This document shows positions 44,425 through 56,900 of a stretch of 64,000 nt of DNA, in pieces. The position numbers and the translations under genes are program-made. Origin of the DNA: Leuctra nigra (Eukaryota; Arthropoda; Insecta; Plecoptera; Leuctridae); the NCBI GenBank assembly GCA_934045905.1, contig OW203769.1:32429345-32493344 (forward strand). The letters run 5' to 3'. Every line of letters begins with the position of its first letter. Position 1 is the stretch's first letter. The notes under the pieces are model-generated. The model searched no databases and was not told the origin of the DNA. It saw nothing but the letters and a program-made list of their open reading frames with translations.

Positions 44425-45922
44425 TTGGCCTGTTGTGATATGCACTTATGTTTCACTGTTTACACCTGAACCATGTACAAAAAGAAAGGAGATTACCGGA
44501 TTTTTAGAAGACTTCCAGTGGAGTTGGAATAACCTAGGAAATGTTTCATGTGAGACTTGTAACACAATATTATTAAAATAAAAAGTTTTCTATAGCTAAC
44601 CTCATCTTTATTATTATCTAGATACATTAAGGGGGTTCCACGGTTACGGCATAGGAATGAGAATTTACTGTAATTCACACCAAAGATTAATGAAACCATA
44701 TTACATACAACTAGCAAAAAATATTTGCCCCTTACGGTATCATATAATTAGATATTCTTGATTGAAGATCATCTTTTCCCCCATAAGATAACACAGGGAG
44801 ACATGAAATCGTCCCGGAAAATTGGCCTTAAATTGCTCCTAAAACCGCAATAGGAATGACAAATTATTGAAAATAGTCTCAAATTAAAGATAATAATTTT
44901 TAAAATAAGACTGCCGTTTGAAAATATGGGGTCACGGGCCAAATAAGAAAGAAAATGTGTACAATGTTTGAAATTTACCATAAATCTGGCAACATTGCAC
45001 TACAAATATGAATTATTTTGGAACAGTTTAATTGGAACTTCAATTAAAAACATATAATTGGAGCACACGGTAAGATATAATTGTTTTATGCTGTTGTTTG
45101 AGGTATTATTTCATCATAGATTTGTATGAATTACGGCGAATTCTAAGCACCTTGGCTGGAGCAGTGGGACCGCACTTTAATTTAATTTTCTTACATTTTT
45201 CATCTTTGGTGCGAGAGGAAGTTGTGAGGTGCATTTTCCTCCCAGTTCCGTGGCAAGACACATATTTTAAGGAGGAAAAGAACGCTATGTCTATATAAAT
45301 AAAAGATTTTAAGATAATCTATACCCTCGGGTTTTTAGAAAGTATTGCGACAAAGTCTTGAAAAACGCAATTGAAATATTACAAAGACTTTTCAGCGCCC
45401 GAGGGCAAATGCCAAAATAAAATCTCCAATAAAACGTTGTACATCCCTCAGAAATGTGGATTTTCTTTCGTCCTCTATTGTTATGAGGTGAGGAAGAGGT
45501 AGTGACAGAAAACTTGCCAAAATTAGTGTGGAAAATTGGAATTCCAAATAGAAAATAGATTTTTTGCCGTTGCAAATTTCCTTGTGAAACGTACTGTAGA
45601 TACAAGTTTCAACATAAAACTTCGTTCAGTTCCATCCGAATGGGACTTATAGCGTTCTTCATTTATAAAGAGTATTTACATAAAAGCACGGCTGTCCAGT
45701 GATGAAAATAACTTCCACTATTGGTTGACACTTTGTTATCAGAAGAAACTTGCAAGATGTAATCATCTAGGTGGTTTCTGGCGCGAAAACAGCTAAATTG
45801 AGGAACGCCGCCGAAAACGTTACAAAAGCGTTGGGACTTATATTATGAAAACGACAAACGTACTATTCCAACTGAATAATATGTATTACAATATTGGAAT
45901 TATATTCTCAAGTTACTTAAAC
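44425..45922. other. B-C intergenic, no gene seen
   Basis: AT-rich. A short stretch at 45345-45380 (tcttgaaaaacgcaattgaa) recurs inverted at 61193-61225, so both are repeat-derived. Confidence 0.4.
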
Positions 45923-45931
45923 CTTATGACT

Positions 45932-47203
45932 AGGGCTAGGATGTTTAGGACATATAATCTTTTACATTTTTGTTCAGACGCGTCTAAAAATGATACATAA
46001 ATATGTTTCATGTGTTCCTGATTTCAAATGTAAGTATTTTATTTTGCCTGAAAATGCCTTTTTTCTCAACATTTTATGAATTCAGTCCTTTTCTTGCTAT
46101 TTGAAGATATTTTTGTCCTTTTTAAAAATTATTGGGTAAAGTAATAGCAAATATTATTTTGTTTCAAGTTACAACAATAATTAAATGTCCATCCTCCACT
46201 TGGATGATTAACAACGATACTTGACACAATTTGACACATTCATACAATAATTTAAGGATGAACCATCACCAGGTCATCTACCAACAATTTTTTTCATAAC
46301 CATTTTATGTTGTTCCTAATAGTATTATCTACAATATAAGATCAAAAAATGTATACCTTACCGACCTAACTTTTGTGTAAAACGTTTTCAAAGTTCGAGA
46401 TTTTTACATGGCTCTTATGGGGGAACGAATTAATTTCCTACATTATTCTAAAATATTTTTAATCCACACCAACAATTTCAACAGAAAACTAAAGAAATAT
46501 TCTTCGACTAATACTGAATGCATTAAAAACTTAAAATACTCTTGTCACCGACTTAATTTCTGAGATAATGGCATTTAAATGTTTGAAAATCTTGTTATAT
46601 GGCCATTTAACATGGGACAACTGAACTAGTCAAAACCACTGCTGTATTCTTAACAAAATTATTTTACGAAAACTTTGTTAAAAAAATCCTCATCATCTCA
46701 TATCGTATTATTCTCCTCATATTACATTATAAAACTATGTTTTAAAGTTTAAACATGCGTTTTCTGAATTAATTTATCTCATGTTATGAATATAGTCATT
46801 CAAAGCGATGGTTCATCCTTAAGTTCATTTTAATACCTTCCTCCAAATTCAACTCCAAAACCAATACATCGAATATCTTAACGAATATTACAAAGCATAA
46901 CAATTCATTGGTCCTTTTTTGGGACTTATGGTCCTTTTTTAATAGTTTTAAGCCCCATTTACACGGTGCAATTTCTTGCATAACTTCTGTGTCACATTCC
47001 CATTTTTCATACAATTTTGTATTTACACGACGCAACTTTCTGTCACAGAACTTAAAACATGTTCTAATTTCCATACAAGGAGTGTGACACAGAAGTGTGG
47101 TAGGTACAGAAGTTGTACAAGAAGTTGCATCGTGTAAATGGGGCTTAAGGTACTATTTGCTGCCTTCATGGACGTTACATAGGTCCTAAACATCCTAGCC
47201 CTG
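45932..47203. mobile_element. TIR element, about 1.27 kb, B-C intergenic region
   Basis: AGGGCTAGGATGTTTAGGAC at the left and GTCCTAAACATCCTAGCCCT at the right, flanked by cttatgact (45923-45931, 47204-47212), an 8-10 bp duplication. The superfamily is not fixed. A TTAA MITE is nested near its right end, and no protein was seen. Confidence 0.65.
46952..47144. mobile_element. TTAA MITE nested in the 45932 element
   Basis: GCCCCATTTACACGGTGCAA at the left and TTGCATCGTGTAAATGGGGC at the right, with TTAA at 46948-46951 and 47145-47148. Confidence 0.82.
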
Positions 47204-47584
47204 CTTATGACTATTATGCTCCAAGGGTGAATTTCCTACAGCTTAAGGAGGGATCTCCGAATTTCACTTTTGTATAGAAATCATTCAAATTTTGCAAATA
47301 TATAGATTTTTATGTTCTGCATCATAATATGGTGAGAAAAAGTGGTCAACGTGAACTAATTTTTGAGATATATCGCTTCAAAGATACAGTTTCTTGCTCA
47401 TTTTAACATTGCGACCATACGGAAAAAGTTATGCTGATATTTTTAAAGGCGTATTTGGCTGCTTTCCCACGTATAGAATTTTTTGAAAAACTACTATAGC
47501 GTGTATCAGATGCAATATTTTATTATAACATTTTTAAATGTATACCTTCGTGGATGTTTTACTGAGCTATGAGGGTTTTACTGC

Positions 47585-47590
47585 TTTATT
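47585..47590 (-). terminator. Possible polyadenylation signal of gene C
   Basis: AATAAA on the minus strand, 185 bp beyond the gene C stop. The position is plausible for a 3'UTR end, but AT-rich sequence makes chance matches common. Confidence 0.3.
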
Positions 47591-47774
47591 TTTACGTTTT
47601 TCCATCTGAAAAGTGCAGTTTTACATGTAAAATTGTGTTGCCATGGTAACACAGCCTTCTAGAAATTCGAAATTCTTTGCAAATTTGTAGAAATTTCAAG
47701 AAGACCGTGATTATATCACGTATCCCTCCTTAACCTAGTATTCTCGCCCTTATCGACGCATGTGCATGACCGCG

Positions 47775-47932
47775 CTACTCGCCGGACGGGTAGAGCTGGT
47801 CGTAAGTGAACTTGCTGACCACGCTGTTGGCGATCTCCTTCATCTTCCTGGACAGAGCCTTCTCGATGGAGGGCGCGATCTCGCGGATGAACGTGTCGAA
47901 GTTGTTGTTGATCACGTTGTTGACCACGTTAC
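47775..47932 (-). CDS. Gene C exon 6 (last coding exon)
   Basis: 158 nt after ctccgcag, ending TAG. It encodes NVVNNVINNNFDTFIREIAP, SIEKALSRKMKEIANSVVSK and FTYDQLYPSGE, the C-terminal helix and Y-x-x-L-(F/Y)-P tail. Confidence 0.9.
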
Positions 47933-50900
47933 CTGCGGAGGTTACACAGTAGGTCAGAGCTCAGCCCGAGAGCAAGAGGAACTCTCGTTGAAGAACTTTG
48001 AGTGAATGTTCTTATATTAGGTACACGGGAATCTTGCGCAGTGGTCGAATTGGAAGTCGGTCCATGAGGGGATGGTGTATTCATAGCTTGCACGAACTTC
48101 TTTTGTTTTATATCAGCAATGCTAAATTATTGAATTGTCCATCCATTACGTTGGCACGTTGACGGGTCACATTTATTACTTTATTGAGGCAAACCGACGT
48201 ATTTTTGTAATATGAGTGATTCCTCTTCGTACTAAAGTAATCTCCAGAGCCTATACAATTTCCAAGGTACTTATTAACTATAAAATATCGTCAAAAAAGC
48301 AGAGAATCACAGCTATTCTGCGTGCCATTAAGGTGATACTAGCGCTCGGCCGTTTTAGAAAATTAAGAGAGAAAAATTGTTTCATAAGTGAGTGTAACTT
48401 TTACAGGATGTTCACGTGATCAGTCTGATTGTATATTAGTAGCACTTTTTAATTTTTGCTTATTGCATAGTTAATTAGGCGCCGGTTATTCAACAAAACC
48501 GCGCAAAACGATGACATTTGCGATACGATTGGAGACCAAACCCGTAAACCAATTGATCTCAAATTTTAATCATGATTAGATGAAAGACAAACTTAGGGTT
48601 ATCCCTTAACACATTTTTGAAATTTAATTTTATACGGCGCCCAGTGAGACGAGAAAATAGCTAATTTTTCACCAAAAATCCACTAATTATTACTAATTAA
48701 CGAAACAAAAAATTAAAAATGTACCAAGGGATAACCCTAAGTTTGTCTTTTATCTAATCACGATTAAAATTTAAAATAATTTGGTCTACCCATTTCGTCT
48801 CCAATCGTATCGCAAAAAGTGTCTACAAAAAGCAGCAAAATCGCTCGCGCTTGCAGCACCTTAAGATGGCGACGGCAACAATGAGATGACATCACGTGCA
48901 ACCTATGAATTGTTAAAAAAAGCTCCCAAGTCAATTTGGGGGGGGGGTCTGAGGGGAGGGCACAACGAGCTTGAATACATGGTTTGCTAGGTATTATGAG
49001 GACCCCCAGAACCATATGCGGGTCCGGGGCGCAGAGCCCCGGATTTTTTATTTATTTCATAAATGAAATGTGTGCATTTTACGCGATTTTGACCCACAGT
49101 GCTGACCCATGTCGTTTGCCCTCTACTCTCCCCCCCCCCCCCCCCCCCCCCCCTCCCTCCCACTATGACTAGCCAGTCCCTGAATGACAAGGCAATTGTT
49201 AAATTTTACACATGCAAAGGGGTCAATGATTTGCAAACTTTTTAAGGAAATTCAATTTTGATATTTTTGACATCAGAAATCAACAGGGGCGTAGGAACTA
49301 CTTTCATCATGGGAGGGGGGGGGGGGGGGCGTCACTCTAAGGGGACGTGAGGCAGCTGTAGCCCCGCAGGGCGTTTTTTAGAATTTAAACCATTTTGGCC
49401 CGGAATAACCAAAGTTAAACTGTGCTGGATTAACTAACTTTTGGATTAAATTCAATTGTTTCACTCATTTTGAGGTATCTGATTAGCTGTGCCGCCAATT
49501 TAGTCCAATATTTAGTTAATCCGGCTCAGATTAACTTTGGTTATACCGGCCCTTAAAAGTGATTCTGGGACTCTAAAATGCACAAACTGAAGCAAAAAAA
49601 TACTCCAATTGTTGCCCGCAGCGCATTTTTTGCGAATAAACATTTTATAATCGATTCTGGGATGCTCAAATTACAACAAACAATCCCCAATTCTCATCCT
49701 GTAGGGCGTCTTTTTTAATATTTAAGTGATTTTCGATCACATAACTTAATTTTGTATGGCGTATGGGGGGTCAACCTGCTCCTACGCGCCTGGAAATCAA
49801 TTTGAAATTCAACATTGATGGGCATCTCTTTCTGATGTCTGAATGTCGGCGACTTGGCCTGTGTGCTTGTCAGACTGATATTCACCTAGAACTTGGTCTC
49901 CGCCGAAGAGGTTGCCCAAGGTCATAGTGCCCTTGGACACGTGAATCTTGACGTCCAGTCGCTGCACGTGGTAGTAACTGCGACCCTCTCGCTCGGCAAT
50001 GGTCCCTTGGATGTCCACGTAGCCCTTGCAGTTGGCTGAAACATGTGCGCCGTTAATACACACCATTCCCGCACACTATACCATTCTATGTGACAGTGCA
50101 TCCTGTTGTTAGTTGCATCCAAATTTAAATTGGGCATATTAAAAAATACATTCCATACAATCCTAGATACAATACTCGTTTAACTATTTGATACCAAAAC
50201 ACTAAGATTTTTCTTATTGCTTTTTATTACTGTTGCTTATTGTACATTTTTCAAAAGAATTCCAAAATCAATTCATAATCGATTCTCTTTTTCTAGAAAT
50301 TGAACAAATTCCCTGCGGGGCCAATGGGAATTTTATCAAATAACAAATAGTTACAGATAATACCTTTTTCATTTTGTCTTGTTTCCCCAAAATATTTGCA
50401 TCACACATTTTTTTTAAGGTTGCTTCATAGCTTTAAATTTGATTCTTTGGTATCAAAAATTAAAAAATGTCCTGCGGGGCAAATGGTGATTCTATAAAAG
50501 AACAAATAGTTACATATTATATTTCATTTGTCTAAATTGCCATCAATAGGTTTGCCTAGGATGCCAAAATAGCTTCAAATTCGATTCTTTGGTATCAACA
50601 ATTCAAAAAAGGCCCTGCGGACCAAACTGAGAGGACTTTATCTCACATTAATCGATCTCCGATAACTTTGACCCCCACCACCCCCCACTCAAAATAAAGT
50701 TTCGTCACTTTAAACAGTACTGAAAGCTGGCATCTTGACGGCAGGTAACTCACTGAAGTTGCCTGCCAGCGGACCGTCTCCGTAAATCGGCAGCAGCAGG
50801 ATCCTGCCGTCCACCTTGTAGGTCGCCTCGACGTGGAGCAGAGGGAAGTCAAGCAGGAACTCGATGTGGTTCTTCGGCAGGTCCACTCTGCAACACACAG

Positions 50901-53900
50901 GGGCTTAGAACATTCGCCGCCATGTTGAACAACTCTCCGAACAACCGTCTAGCTGGGCTTGATCTGCCCTAGACCTGTCTCCATTCCCACCATTTCCACC
51001 TGTCACAATTTTTTTTGTTAGCATTTCAAAATACTTTTTACAACAGTTCAACTACATTGAAGTATATAATACTCATTTAGTGTCCTAAAGTTTGCTACTC
51101 CCGCCCAATAATGAGTTTTCAATTTTATGTAATTTGAGAATGAACAAAACTTTAACAACGGAGGTATAAGAAAATTATTTCGAATTTGTAACTTTAAAAA
51201 TAGCACACGTTTGTATTGTTTTCATTATTTTCCTGATAGTATTTTCTTAGGTCTACCAGAAAAAAGTTGTTTTTGTTAAAATCTAATCAAGCGAGCGTAG
51301 CGAGCGTCTCCACTTGAAACTTATGGCTCGAATCTCTGTTTTTGTGTGTATTTTTGCATTTGGCGTCTCCTGCCAAACGAAGTAATGGATCAGGCCAATT
51401 TTTTCACACAACTTAAATTACTATTCTCGTTATGGTCAAAATGATTTTCAGCAAGTTCGCTCCATTGGTTGCATCGGAAACTTGATGTGTAGTTATAGTT
51501 AGCTTGGCAATGGGGATGAAGGAAACTCTGTGTATATAACTGCAATAGTTTGACCGATCATCACCAAATTTTGTAAGGTTATGTGTACCAGCATTATAAG
51601 TGATTTTTTACAAATCTGTAATGAGCTTCAAGAGTAATAGAGATTTTACTGACATTTGTATACTTAATTTAAAACGGCCTATAGGAACCGTGCGTTCATA
51701 CCCCCAGCGCCACTAGCGAGAGAAATCGGCAAAACTGTGAGGCGAAGAATCAGCAATTTTATAATCTCTCATTGGCCGTGTCCATAGCAACCGATAAAAA
51801 TCCACAGATAACTCGAAATAGCTCAGAATTAGTAAAAGAGAGGAGCAAACTAATAATTTTATCAGATTCAGTGGAATTGTTTACACTTCATACATTTTGC
51901 ACAGCGAAATATCCTGTGTCGTATTATTGTAAGAATGCATACAATGAGTAATGTTTACTAATTGCTGCAACTAAGGGTAGGAGGATCATACCAAGAGTTG
52001 CTAATTTCTTCCACCCATCGCGCTGTCTCTCATTTTCAGAAACAAAAGAGAGTAAACACTCGGTGCCTCCACCATTTGACCTATCAAATGGTCTTCGATT
52101 AATCTGATCAATCAAACTCATATTTTGCATGGTCGTTCAGACCAACATTGTCTCTTATTTTACAAATTTTCAGCCCTACCAGTCCAGAACATAGATGCAC
52201 TTATTGACAGTTTTAAATTTTAATAACTCTCAGAAATGACATTTCAAAACAGAAATTCCACTGCATTCTGGGTTGCTCTATGTAGCAAAGCAAAGTCTAT
52301 AGATGGCTATTCTCAATATCAATGTAAGACAGATTCTTTTCTTAGTGGATCATATTGCAATACATAATGTAGTCAAAATGTAATGTAGGTATTTCATATA
52401 CATAGGTATAGGTATACCTTATCTAAAATAATTTATTTTACGATATGGATTGTGTTTCACAGTTATGAAATCAACGTTTTGACTAGATAGCATCATATTT
52501 TACACATTTCCAGCCCAATAGGTCAAGAATTTACAGACTTATTGCTGTTTTAAGTGTTTGAATATCTGTCCAAAGAGATTGATGGAAAAATATCAGTACA
52601 ATAATCTGTTATTTAATTGATCCAGAGTGTTTATAAAAAGTTGCAAGGAAAATTGGAAATAAATAATGTATAGTTAGTTATCTTTGATTGAATGGATCGT
52701 GCTATAATTGGCGATGTCGTGCGTGTCGGTGCTCGCTCACCAACGCGTTACACCGAGCGTTTTCCTAGTGGTACTTAAAAATAGAACTTTATTTGAGCTT
52801 AAAAATGACACGATTTTACTTGGATGCCATAAGATTACATGGGGGAGAATTAACTCAAACTATCTCAGAAACTAGACACGAGAAGTGTTTAATTGTTTCA
52901 GGGATTGTGTATGGCATGATTATCAATAAGTACACAAAAATTTATGAAGATATGAGACTATGCCTCGATCTATCCAGCCCCCTTAAATATCGTCATAACT
53001 TTTGAGCCATTCAAATAATGAAATATATAAAAAGTGATTAAAGCTGGGTTCCCATACTTCGCTTTCGTTTCGCATTCGGTTCGCTTTCGCAAAATGGTTA
53101 CCTTTTAACACAGAAAATCGTCCATGTTTAATTTCGTCTCCGAAATGCAAAAATGTTGGACCAACTTCAACTTCGACGAAACCGAAACGCGCGAAATCCG
53201 GAAGTGATGCGATATATCGAATCTCCATTTCCGGTCGCTTATTTACCTTTGCAATACGGATTCGGCACCCTTTGCTGTGATTGGCTCATTCTGACTCCTC
53301 CCATTAGCCGCCAATATTTAAAAATTGAAATGAGATTTAATAAATCTAGCTAGTAGTTAGTTATTTATGAATAGGTAATTAATAAATGATTAAATTTAGT
53401 TGAAAAGTCAAATGGTTTTTTAATTAAACATTTTCCAATTAAGTAGGTATACATAATTTTAAGTGTTACTGGCTACGTTCTACCCTCTACATTTACTTAT
53501 TCCAAAACAAGCATGAAGTTAACTGTCAATAACTCTTGCATTTCTTGACAAATTTGAATAAAATGTGTCAAACATTTCTAAAATGTTGGTCTCAATGACG
53601 ATCCAAAGTTTGAAGTTTATCCGACAAACTGTTCAACTTTAATGAAATACGCACATTTAAATCTTCAAAATTTTATTAGAATGGCCTGAGGTGACACATA
53701 CATAATATTTTTTAAATATTAGAAAACAAATTTGCATTAGGGTTATATTATTCAGTAAGAATACCCTCGAAAGATAATTAATACCAAATCAAATGAATCA
53801 TGAAAATACTTACTTTTTATGACTTCCCCAAAAAATATTGAATATTTCCTTGCAATTACAAATTGCAATTGCAAATTACTGCCAATTTTAAGAAGTCTCT

Positions 53901-56900
53901 GTTTATTCTGCATACACTTAAAACATCTAATTTTGGTATTTATTTGTAGCAAGGCAGTGGTGACGGCTTGTTTTCATCGGAACAAGCCGCCACACTGCCT
54001 TGCTATCACTCGATGGTTCCGAAAGCGTCCACGACATCATTTATTTGTAACTTCTACCAATAACGGTAACATAAATAAAATTACATTCCCAGTGACCACG
54101 CAAAATTTCAACTCTATGAAGCTATCAGCCCTTGAATCAGTCAATCAATGAAATTGGAAATTAAATACATTGTGAGTTGATATGATTCATACTTTGATTA
54201 CAGTAACCTACGCACTATAGTTTTGTTCGTTTTTATTATTATGTTTTTGGATAATTTTCTGGTAACCTTACAAAAATCATGGATCAGAGGTCAGCGGTGG
54301 ATTTTTAATTTCTTGTTGAATCAGAATAAATAACTTTTGCTCAGCACTCTGTTCATATTTTTCAACCCTCAGTAACCTTGTACGTATTCTATAGCTTTAG
54401 GTATGTATTTGAAATGCGTACAAGATAACAAGTGTTGTGTCAGGGAAATACCTAGACGCTGATTTCGTTTTAATAAGAAAAAATAAAACAAAAACCAGCT
54501 GTCATCTTTATAGGCCCCATTTAGGTTGACACATGAGGTTTAATATTGCGTATATTGGAGATAATTTTTCTTAATCAATAGTCGTAACATAATTCAAGAA
54601 TGAAGAACCCACCTGACAGGCGATTTCGTGCTAAGTCTTTCAATATTCCACTTGGTGCATGTTATTTTGCCCACTGCTCGAATAACCTCCTTGCAGTTTT
54701 CCAAACAAGACAAATTAGCACTAATGATTCTCCGCACATTATTACTACCTGCATCTTCTTGGCACTGAAATCCTTCACGCTGAAGGCGCTTAATTAGTGA
54801 TTTCGTTATGAAAGACAGCGTAGTGTGCACATGACGGCGGAGAAAAAACTTCGAGGTAAGCAGTCAGCAGTATATAGTCAGTGCAGCGCGCATCTCTTCC
54901 GCGCATTATTAGTAAACAGCCAATCACAGAAGAGAAAAAAGCACGGGTGCCGAATCCGTATTGCAAAGGTAAATAAGCTTTCCGCTTGACCTCGAGCTTA
55001 TATTCGATATTCGATTAATAAACATATGTTTTGACGTTTTGACGTTTCAACTATCAAGTTTCACTTTTTCCGCATTTTCTTGCGGTTCTTGCTTATTATC
55101 TGATTATTATCCGTCATTTTGTTTTTAACTTTTTGCAGAATACTATTTATGTTTCGCGTATCCATGGATACGCGAAACGCGCGAAACAGAAATTCTGGAA
55201 ACGACTACAAACTTCGCGACGCGAAAGCGAACCGAATGCGAAACAAAAGCGAAGTATGGGAACCCAGCTTAACACAGCTTGTAATTTTCTAGTAGACCTT
55301 AGCAATATAATTCAACCAACTTGTGAAGACAATATTTGTGCCCAAACTCGCTTCCAGATTTGCCACAAGTTTGTGCACAAATATTGTATTTATAAGATAG
55401 TGAGGCCTATCCTAGAACGTTTTCCCAATTCCTTTCTGATGGAATCCGGTCACGGCCATAAGGATTAACATTGAATGAAATCGAATTCCATCAGAATTGG
55501 GAATTAAAAAGTTCTAGAATAGGGTCCCAGGTCTACTAGAAAATAGCTACGCTACTTATTTCCCCATTTTTCTTTAAATGAACGGTGCAAAAGTTATGGC
55601 GATATTTAGGAAATATAATATTATCTCAAAGTATACTTCGAGTGCAGCCGACTCTTAAGGTGTGAAATCCTTGACACATCGCCACCAGGTGGCACTGAAG
55701 GTGATGTGTGATGTGCATTGAACTGCGCACATCACGATGTGATGATCATCACGATCATGATGTGTGACTGAACTCTTAAACATGCGTGGGCCTGAATGTC
55801 ATTACTGTATTCGCATACGTGAGAGGCCTTCATCCAGGTTCAACAGAGTTAGATAAGTCGATGTGAGTGGATCCATCTTAATGTGGCGCGATCACTCGAT
55901 ATTATACTTTTCTATTTTTTTGAAATTACCATTTCAAAAAACGCTTTACAACTGTTCAAGCCATTGCCACGCAAAAAATCACAATGTTTGAGAGGTAACT
56001 ACATCAAAACTATAAAAGATTAACTTTCACCTGCTGTGAATTTAAATTGTGAATTGTGAATGTGAATGTGAATGTGAATGTGAATTTAATATGGGCGATT
56101 TCCAGTAATAATGCGAAATGCGAAAAAAGTTGCATGAATTTGAATTAAGACGTTGAAAAATCGTTTTAAAAATACCTGTTTTGTACGCAAGTTTGCGATG
56201 ATCAAAATTATACAAAAAAATTACTCCATTTAGTAAAGCATGTCTGTATCTTATAGAGACTGGTTTCAAGAAGAGACATGAGGGAAAAAGTTATTGTGGC
56301 TGAATTTTCCAACGATGAATTGCAAGTTTCCTATACCTACGAAAGTTACATAAATTCACACATATACCTACTCACTTTATAAATCCAAGACAATTTCGCA
56401 TAGATTTATTAAACATAAATGTATCTTTATTTAGAAATTCACAAATAACTTAAATTCACTAACTCCAAATCAATTCATCAAACACGTTAATTTCGTCTGG
56501 TTTAATCTGTTTTTTCAACTGTTACTTCAATCATTTGTAACTTTTTTCCTAATTAATGAATATTATGTTTAAACTTAAAAACATATTAAATGTTGGTATG
56601 TTTTCTAATATGTGTACAAATGTCCGAATCCTATCTATAATAGTTTCGATACAGTGACCTCTCAATCAGGGTTATTCTGCCCATCTGGCCTTCTGCTTCT
56701 GAGCTTACCGCATGTTGCTGATGGTGAAGTCGCTGCACCCGAACGCCTTGGTGTCGCTGGCTCTGATTCGGATCCCGCCCCCTTGGAGCGCTGTGAAGTC
56801 TCCCAACTCCAGCGGCTCAATGGTCGGCACGTTCAGCTCCGGGATTCCTGCAGGACGCAAACAAGTACCTCGATATGTGGTCACTTCGCAGCCGAGTTCG

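Larger units (their letters stand above)
55273..56708. other. Gene C intron 3, distal part
   Basis: AT-rich apart from the two small repeats listed. 55350-55530 has loose inverse copies (tgatggaatccggt / aattccatcagaattgg). Confidence 0.4.

Noticed and set aside
53819..54151. 110-codon open frame
   Set aside because: It lies inside the 2.2-kb TTAA element, has no recognisable domain and AT-rich composition; chance frame more likely.
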